Under the pieces are notes generated by a model, which was not told the origin of the DNA, did not search any database, and saw nothing but the letters and a program-made list of their open reading frames with translations. A DNA stretch of 64,000 nt from Rachicladosporium sp. CCFEE 5018 (Eukaryota; Ascomycota; Dothideomycetes; Cladosporiales; Cladosporiaceae), in assembly GCA_002077045.2 (NCBI GenBank), contig KZ111156.1:493444-557443 (forward strand). Reading direction: 5' to 3'. The translations under genes and the position numbers were made by a program. How positions within the stretch are numbered: position 1 is the stretch's first letter; the number at the start of each line of letters is the position of its first letter. Shown in pieces: positions 59,801 through 64,000 of the stretch.

Positions 59801-61951
59801 TCAACACCTCTCAAACACACGATATAGTCCCTTCAGATTAGCAATCTCCAGCGTTCCCCGAAGCAAGCCTTGTGTAGCCACCAGCCTCGCCTTGAAAGCT
59901 GGGAACAACACATTTTCGATCACGCGATGTAGCTCATCGCGTCGCTTTGCAACAGCCTCCTCGTCAGAGCTGCCTGAAGCGGAAGGTGCAGGCAAGGCTT
60001 CCGGCACGTAGAAGCTCGCGAGCTCGCGTAAGAAAGTCGCAAAACAGCCTTTCTCGTCGTTCCAATCAACGTGGGGACCAAGTCGCAGGAGAAAATTCGG
60101 TAATTTTGCCATCGAGGGCACGAACCCTTTCACCATCAACGGCATGGTCAGCAGCTCACCTTGCTCCGAGATCTCGATCGTGAAATACTCCATCAACATG
60201 TCCTTCCTTGACAATAGCTGATCGTAGACATTGGCAATGACTTCCTCCCAGTCGAGCTCCGCGGACTCGGGCTCGATGACTTGCATCTGCTCTCCGCCGA
60301 TCTTCAGTAGCTGGCGAAGGTCAAGCGGTGTGCTGAAACGAATGGCGCCGAAGTTCCCGAAGTCTGTCAGGCCGAGTTGGTAGAAGTACTCTGCCGAGAT
60401 GAGTCCGTAGTCCACGAGGTACAACTTCACCTCACTCTGTATGGCCGCCATCCGTTTGCGATCGTCGACTACGCCCACGAAGGTATGATCGGCGAAGACG
60501 TCTGTCAGTTCGTTGTGCATGTCGTCGCGGACCGAGGCTCGCAGTTCTTTGACCGTAGACAGGCGACAGATGGTCATCTCTCGATCGGTATACTCGTAGT
60601 CCATGCCCGTATCGCCTTCTGGTCGTGAGGGAGACGAAGCGCGTTGAAGCATGGTGGTGATCTTCCGGCTCCGAGCATCTGTGCGCACCATGTTGTTCTC
60701 TGCCGGCTGCTGGGCGGACGAGCGCGAGAGCGATGCTTGCTTCGACAGTGACGGAGTTCCGATGACATTCTCGGGCACGGAGGGCACGGTGCTGATACTC
60801 GGCATCTTGCTTCCAAAAAGGAGACTCTGGGTCATGAAAGTACGACTCCTATCGACCGTACCCAGCCTCACTCTTACCTCATCGCAAATCATCTCCGTGA
60901 TCTCATCTTCGTTGAGAAAGTTGACTTCTCGCTTCGTGGGATGCACATTGACGTCCACTCTATTCGGTTCGATCTCCAGGCTGAGGTAGATGAATGGCTT
61001 TCCGCCTTTCGGCAAGAAGTTGGAGTAGGTTTGCTCGAGTGCGCGCTTGATGACCGATGAGTCGACGGAGCGATGATTGATGAACAAAAGCATCGTGGTT
61101 CTCTTGCCGATGTAGTTGGCGGTGCTCACTAAGCCCTTAGCCTTGAAGCCATACTGTTCGTTGGAGACTTCGACGTCCACCAGCTCATTTGCGATTGAAC
61201 CGCTGTGTAAGATGCGAATTCGATCCTTGACAGTGGCAGAAACAGGCACCGCAATGCCAGCTCCAGATTCGCCAGCCTTCTTGCAGCTGAATGCTACATG
61301 CGCACAGTGCACCGCGTACTTTCCCACAAGCTCTGCGATCTTGTTGTACTCCTCGCTTGCGGATCGGAAGGCCCTTCGGCGAGTAGGTACGTTGTAGAAA
61401 AGATCCTCTACTTGGATTTGAGTGCCCTGTCTACCAGCACATGCCTTCGGCTCAGCGCTCTGACCGGCCTTTGGAGGTGCCAGCTTGCCACTAGCATAGT
61501 GCGCCTTCCAAGCACAGCTTGAGTCTGCCGTCTTAGTCGTGACCGACAGATGGGCGATGTGTGAGATGCTTGCCAACGCCTCACCACGAAAGCCGTACGT
61601 CCCGATTGACTGCAGGTCCTCGAATTCCTTCAATTTCGAAGTAGTGAATCTTTCACAAAGGATAGCCATGTCGTCCTTGTTGATACCGCAGCCATTGTCG
61701 GAGATCTGTAGTAGCTTGAGTCCACCGTCTTTGACGAGGATCTCCAGAGAGGTCGACCCAGCGTCGACAGCGTTCTCGATAAGCTCTTTCAGAGCGTGAA
61801 CGGGCGCAACGATGATCTCGCCTGCTGCGATCTTGTTGACGACGTCCTCGTGAAGTGCGCGGATGCGTCGTGGTCCTATCATCTCATCGGCCGTGCGCTT
61901 CGTTCCTCGTGGTGGCGAGGGCGCTGTCATGGGCGCTGAGTCTGCGGCCAT
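59801..61951 (-). CDS. MLH1: DNA mismatch-repair protein Mlh1
   Basis: Intronless, 716 residues, from ATG 61951. MutL family: the GHKL ATPase motifs ELIENAVDAGS (56-66), ISDNGCGI (83-90) and GTYGFRGEALASIS; then the transducer part LFYNVPTRRRAF, TMLLFINHRSVDSSVIKRA and RVDVNVHPTKREVNFL. The C-terminal dimerisation domain includes FVGVVDDRKRMAAIQSEVKLYLVDY, LLTMPLMVKGFVPSMAKLPNFLLRLGPHVDW. (Quoted in pieces.) The C-terminal FERC is the invariant Mlh1 tail that completes the Pms1 endonuclease site. Mlh1 pairs with Pms1/Pms2 or Mlh3 in the nucleus for mismatch repair and crossover. A short N-terminal extension of about 25 residues precedes the usual start. It is divergent from RPB8. Confidence 0.95.
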   Translation of the reverse strand: MAADSAPMTAPSPPRGTKRTADEMIGPRRIRALHEDVVNKIAAGEIIVAPVHALKELIENAVDAGSTSLEILVKDGGLKLLQISDNGCGINKDDMAILCERFTTSKLKEFEDLQSIGTYGFRGEALASISHIAHLSVTTKTADSSCAWKAHYASGKLAPPKAGQSAEPKACAGRQGTQIQVEDLFYNVPTRRRAFRSASEEYNKIAELVGKYAVHCAHVAFSCKKAGESGAGIAVPVSATVKDRIRILHSGSIANELVDVEVSNEQYGFKAKGLVSTANYIGKRTTMLLFINHRSVDSSVIKRALEQTYSNFLPKGGKPFIYLSLEIEPNRVDVNVHPTKREVNFLNEDEITEMICDEVRVRLGTVDRSRTFMTQSLLFGSKMPSISTVPSVPENVIGTPSLSKQASLSRSSAQQPAENNMVRTDARSRKITTMLQRASSPSRPEGDTGMDYEYTDREMTICRLSTVKELRASVRDDMHNELTDVFADHTFVGVVDDRKRMAAIQSEVKLYLVDYGLISAEYFYQLGLTDFGNFGAIRFSTPLDLRQLLKIGGEQMQVIEPESAELDWEEVIANVYDQLLSRKDMLMEYFTIEISEQGELLTMPLMVKGFVPSMAKLPNFLLRLGPHVDWNDEKGCFATFLRELASFYVPEALPAPSASGSSDEEAVAKRRDELHRVIENVLFPAFKARLVATQGLLRGTLEIANLKGLYRVFERC

Positions 61952-62246
61952 CGTTCACCTTGTTCTCTACGGACTAGCACTACGTAACAGACCGTACTGC
62001 TGTGGTCAGGACGCTTGGGTACAGCCCCAGAATCGTGAGTTCTGTCGTCTTAACTTGAAGTCTTTTGCTGTCGCGTACAACACACGATAAGGCAATCAGG
62101 CCAGAAATCAGGCCGAACAAAATTACGCTTCACATGCTTTCCTCGAACACGTCCAAATACTCTATGCGCCGGCACAAACCCTCACCTCACCGACCATCGC
62201 TTCATACTTCAGTCATTCTCAGGTGTAGGCCTGACTATTCGCCACC
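61952..62246. promoter_or_regulatory. Divergent promoter region of MLH1 and RPB8
   Basis: 295 bp between outward-facing start codons. One MCB-like core, TCGCGT at 62071-62076 (ACGCGA on minus), lies about 120 bp before the MLH1 ATG, consistent with G1/S control of mismatch-repair genes (inference). The RPB8 start has a strong context, GCCACCATG. Confidence 0.45.
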
Positions 62247-62720
62247 ATGTCTGACGCCACACTCTACGAAGAGACCTTTACGATTACCACCCTCACCCAA
62301 GACAAGTACGATCGAGTGACCCGGGTGATTGGCGCTTCCAAAGATTCGGCTACGGCACTCTCTCTAGATGTCAATCATGAGCTATACCCAATGTCAGCAG
62401 GTGACGATGTCTCGATGCTGCTGGCGACGACGCTGAACCTGGACGGCACGAAGGACGAGCGAGGATGGAGGGACAAGAAGGGAGAGCAGACGTTGGCGGA
62501 TATGTACGACTATGTGTGCTATGGGAAGGTGTATCGGTTTGAGGAGGGGGAGGAGGGGAAGACGATGTGAGGGACGACATGAAGTGTTTGAGGATCACAG
62601 CTGACAGCGTGCAGAAAATGCTACGTCTCGTTTGGAGGCCTCTTGCTCTGTCTCGATGGACCACACAAGAAGCTCTCGCCTTTGCGAATTGACCATGTCT
62701 ACATGCTACTGAAGAAGTGA
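62247..62720 (+). CDS. RPB8: RNA polymerases I, II and III shared subunit Rpb8 (RPABC3)
   Basis: Exons 62247-62566 and 62615-62720 with a 48-nt intron (GTGAGG / CGTGCAG, phase 2) give 141 residues, normal for Rpb8. Exon 1: LYEETFTITTLTQDKYDRVTRV, LDVNHELYPMSAGDDVSMLL and YDYVCYGKVYRFEE. Exon 2 supplies the conserved end CYVSFGGLLLCLDGP, LSPLRIDHVYMLLKK. (Quoted in short pieces.) Rpb8 is an OB-fold subunit common to all three nuclear RNA polymerases. Without the splice, the frame ends prematurely at GKTM, so the intron is essential. Confidence 0.93.
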
Positions 62721-63081
62721 GCTGCATGACCAATGCTGTGAGCATCATATGTTGGAAGCTGATCAGCTTGCCTGGGCATTTCTGCGAAGACCACGACAGG
62801 CGGCGAACCGGGTCGCAGCACCGCACAAGTCGGGCCACAGAACGTGCTGCCCGAGACCTCAGGCCGGTGACGAGAGCCTTGCTCCCTCAGCGCCGGGGGC
62901 AGGTTATGCATCGACGGATCGAGCCAAGACGCATCGCGGCCGAGTGATTTGAACGGCCAGCCAACTCGCCTGGGTGGATCTTGCGGAACGGCAGCTCCGG
63001 CAAGATAAAGTGTCGCCATAGCACGCACGCCTAAGCGGTGAGATCATGGAGGAGTGGCTGCAAACTCTCAGGAAAGCCAGG
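62721..63081. other. Convergent 3' flanks
   Basis: 361 bp between the RPB8 stop and the stop of the DUF4743-Nudix gene. Nothing recognisable. Confidence 0.5.
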
Positions 63082-64000
63082 TCATTGCGTAGGAAACTCC
63101 AGTCTCCGATGCAGCCTCGCCACAAGCTCAACATAATCCTCATCTTCCGCAGTAATGATCCCATGCCTCACAAAGAAATCCAGCAACACAACCGCACAAT
63201 TCGGCTTGAAACTCCCATCCCTCAAATCCTTCTTCACCTCCTCCACACTCTTCAGCCCAAAACTCTCCACCTCATCATCGCTGGGCTTGGGCACAACATC
63301 ATCCTCCAACTTCAGATCATACACATACTGACACTCCGGCTGCAACAAGCCCGTCTCACCCCCTGCCCTCCGATCCCTGACGTGAAAGTACGTGACCGTC
63401 CCCACAGCCTTCGCCTTTTCCCTGACCATGTCTTCCGGCAGCGAAGCCTCCTCGCCAGCTTCGCGCACTATACTACCGAGCACGCTCTCTCCTGTAGCAA
63501 TCCCGCCAGCCACAGTGTTATCCAACATACCCCCGTACGTCTGCTTAGTCACCGCGCGCTTTGGGACCCATATCTGTAGCCCTGTATCCTCGCTCCTCGT
63601 GTAAGCTGTCATGTGGCAGCCGTATGTGACCACACCAAACAGCGCGGAGGCAGCGCGCTCGATGCTGAAGAGAAGCTCTCTATTGGGGCCGTAGACGGGG
63701 TAGAGTTCGTTCCGCCAGCCCTTCAACACCTGGAAGTAGCCTGTTTCCCGCATGGCCTGTGTTGTGAGGGCTATGGCTTTTGAGCGCTCTGCTTCTGTCT
63801 CGCCGACGAGTAGTGTGAGACTCCGCTCTGAATCGTTGATGCTCCAGTCTGGCAGGCCGCGGAAAGCTTCCACGACTGAGGGCAGGAGATAGCCAACCTC
63901 TACATCTGGGGACTTTGCTACATGGAGGGCGTAGTAGGTGTTGACGTGCGAGAGGTAGACCTTGGGGTTCGTGTGGTAGTAGGGGAAGTTATCGCATTCG
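63082..64000 (-). CDS. DUF4743-Nudix hydrolase (Tnr3 N-terminal-like), 5' end beyond window
   Basis: The frame is open from the window edge to a stop at 63082, at least 305 residues, without intron. The start lies outside. The DUF4743 part reads ECDNFPYYHTNPKVYLSHVN, YALHVAKSPDVEVGYLLPSVV, ALTTQAMRETGYFQVLKGWRNELYPVYG. The Nudix box GGIATGESVLGSIVREAGEEASL retains the Arg-Glu and Glu-Glu pairs of GX5EX7REUXEEXGU, with Ser in place of the last Gly. It is preceded by LQIWVPKRAVTKQTYGGMLDNTVAGG. (Quoted in short pieces.) Such proteins occur as the N-terminal half of yeast Tnr3-type thiamine pyrophosphokinase proteins or alone; they are proposed to hydrolyse damaged thiamine diphosphate forms. 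No thiamine pyrophosphokinase domain follows. Confidence 0.88.
   Translation of the reverse strand, partial: ECDNFPYYHTNPKVYLSHVNTYYALHVAKSPDVEVGYLLPSVVEAFRGLPDWSINDSERSLTLLVGETEAERSKAIALTTQAMRETGYFQVLKGWRNELYPVYGPNRELLFSIERAASALFGVVTYGCHMTAYTRSEDTGLQIWVPKRAVTKQTYGGMLDNTVAGGIATGESVLGSIVREAGEEASLPEDMVREKAKAVGTVTYFHVRDRRAGGETGLLQPECQYVYDLKLEDDVVPKPSDDEVESFGLKSVEEVKKDLRDGSFKPNCAVVLLDFFVRHGIITAEDEDYVELVARLHRRLEFPTQ

Overview
The window looks like a nuclear scaffold piece from a filamentous ascomycete, most likely a dothideomycete. It holds compact genes, mostly with zero to two introns of about 48-107 nt (GTRNGY donors, YAG acceptors). The proteins are of Pezizomycotina type: HET-domain proteins, a heme-thiolate peroxygenase, a GH3 beta-glucosidase, an MCH1-type transporter and a DUF4743-Nudix protein. 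The exact taxon is inference. A 100-N assembly gap sits at 11727-11826, and genes run off both window ends.

Layout. 0-13.7 kb: a truncated unknown gene, an intact HET-domain gene, an aldehyde dehydrogenase, a divergent mitochondrial pair (ribosomal protein uS5m and a short Atp25), a metallo-beta-lactamase-fold enzyme, an orphan gene and a DENN-domain gene cut by the gap. 13.7-15.6 kb is gene-poor. 15.6-26 kb: BCD1 (snoRNP assembly), PPG1 (PP2A-like phosphatase with a long acidic insert), a membrane-anchored GH3 beta-glucosidase, and the divergent pair IDI1 / MCM6, with a cluster of MCB-like cell-cycle elements between them. 26-37 kb is an accessory-looking block. It contains three related HET-family loci, all broken in different ways, then a Nudix-like protein lacking catalytic residues, an SNA3/PMP3-type membrane protein with a PPxY motif, and short orphan ORFs. 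37-48 kb: a disordered orphan, ARC1, MCH1, SHE4/UNC-45 and a coiled-coil nuclear orphan. 48-64 kb: a 2EXR-domain gene, a 994-codon frame joining CCA1 (tRNA CCA-adding enzyme) to a Tti2-like domain, TRS85, a secreted peroxygenase, the divergent pair MLH1 / RPB8, and a DUF4743-Nudix protein.

Most conserved genes are housekeeping: DNA replication and repair (MCM6, MLH1), transcription (RPB8), tRNA and snoRNA biology (CCA1, ARC1, BCD1), mitochondrial translation (uS5m, Atp25), trafficking (TRS85, SNA3-like, DENN) and isoprenoid synthesis (IDI1). Several are arranged head to head over 170-320 bp. The main points for a second look are the decaying HET array, the CCA1-Tti2 fused frame with an embedded potential mini-intron, the MCB cluster, the shortened Atp25 and the catalytically empty Nudix-like protein. 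All functional calls rest on reading motifs by eye; no database search was run.
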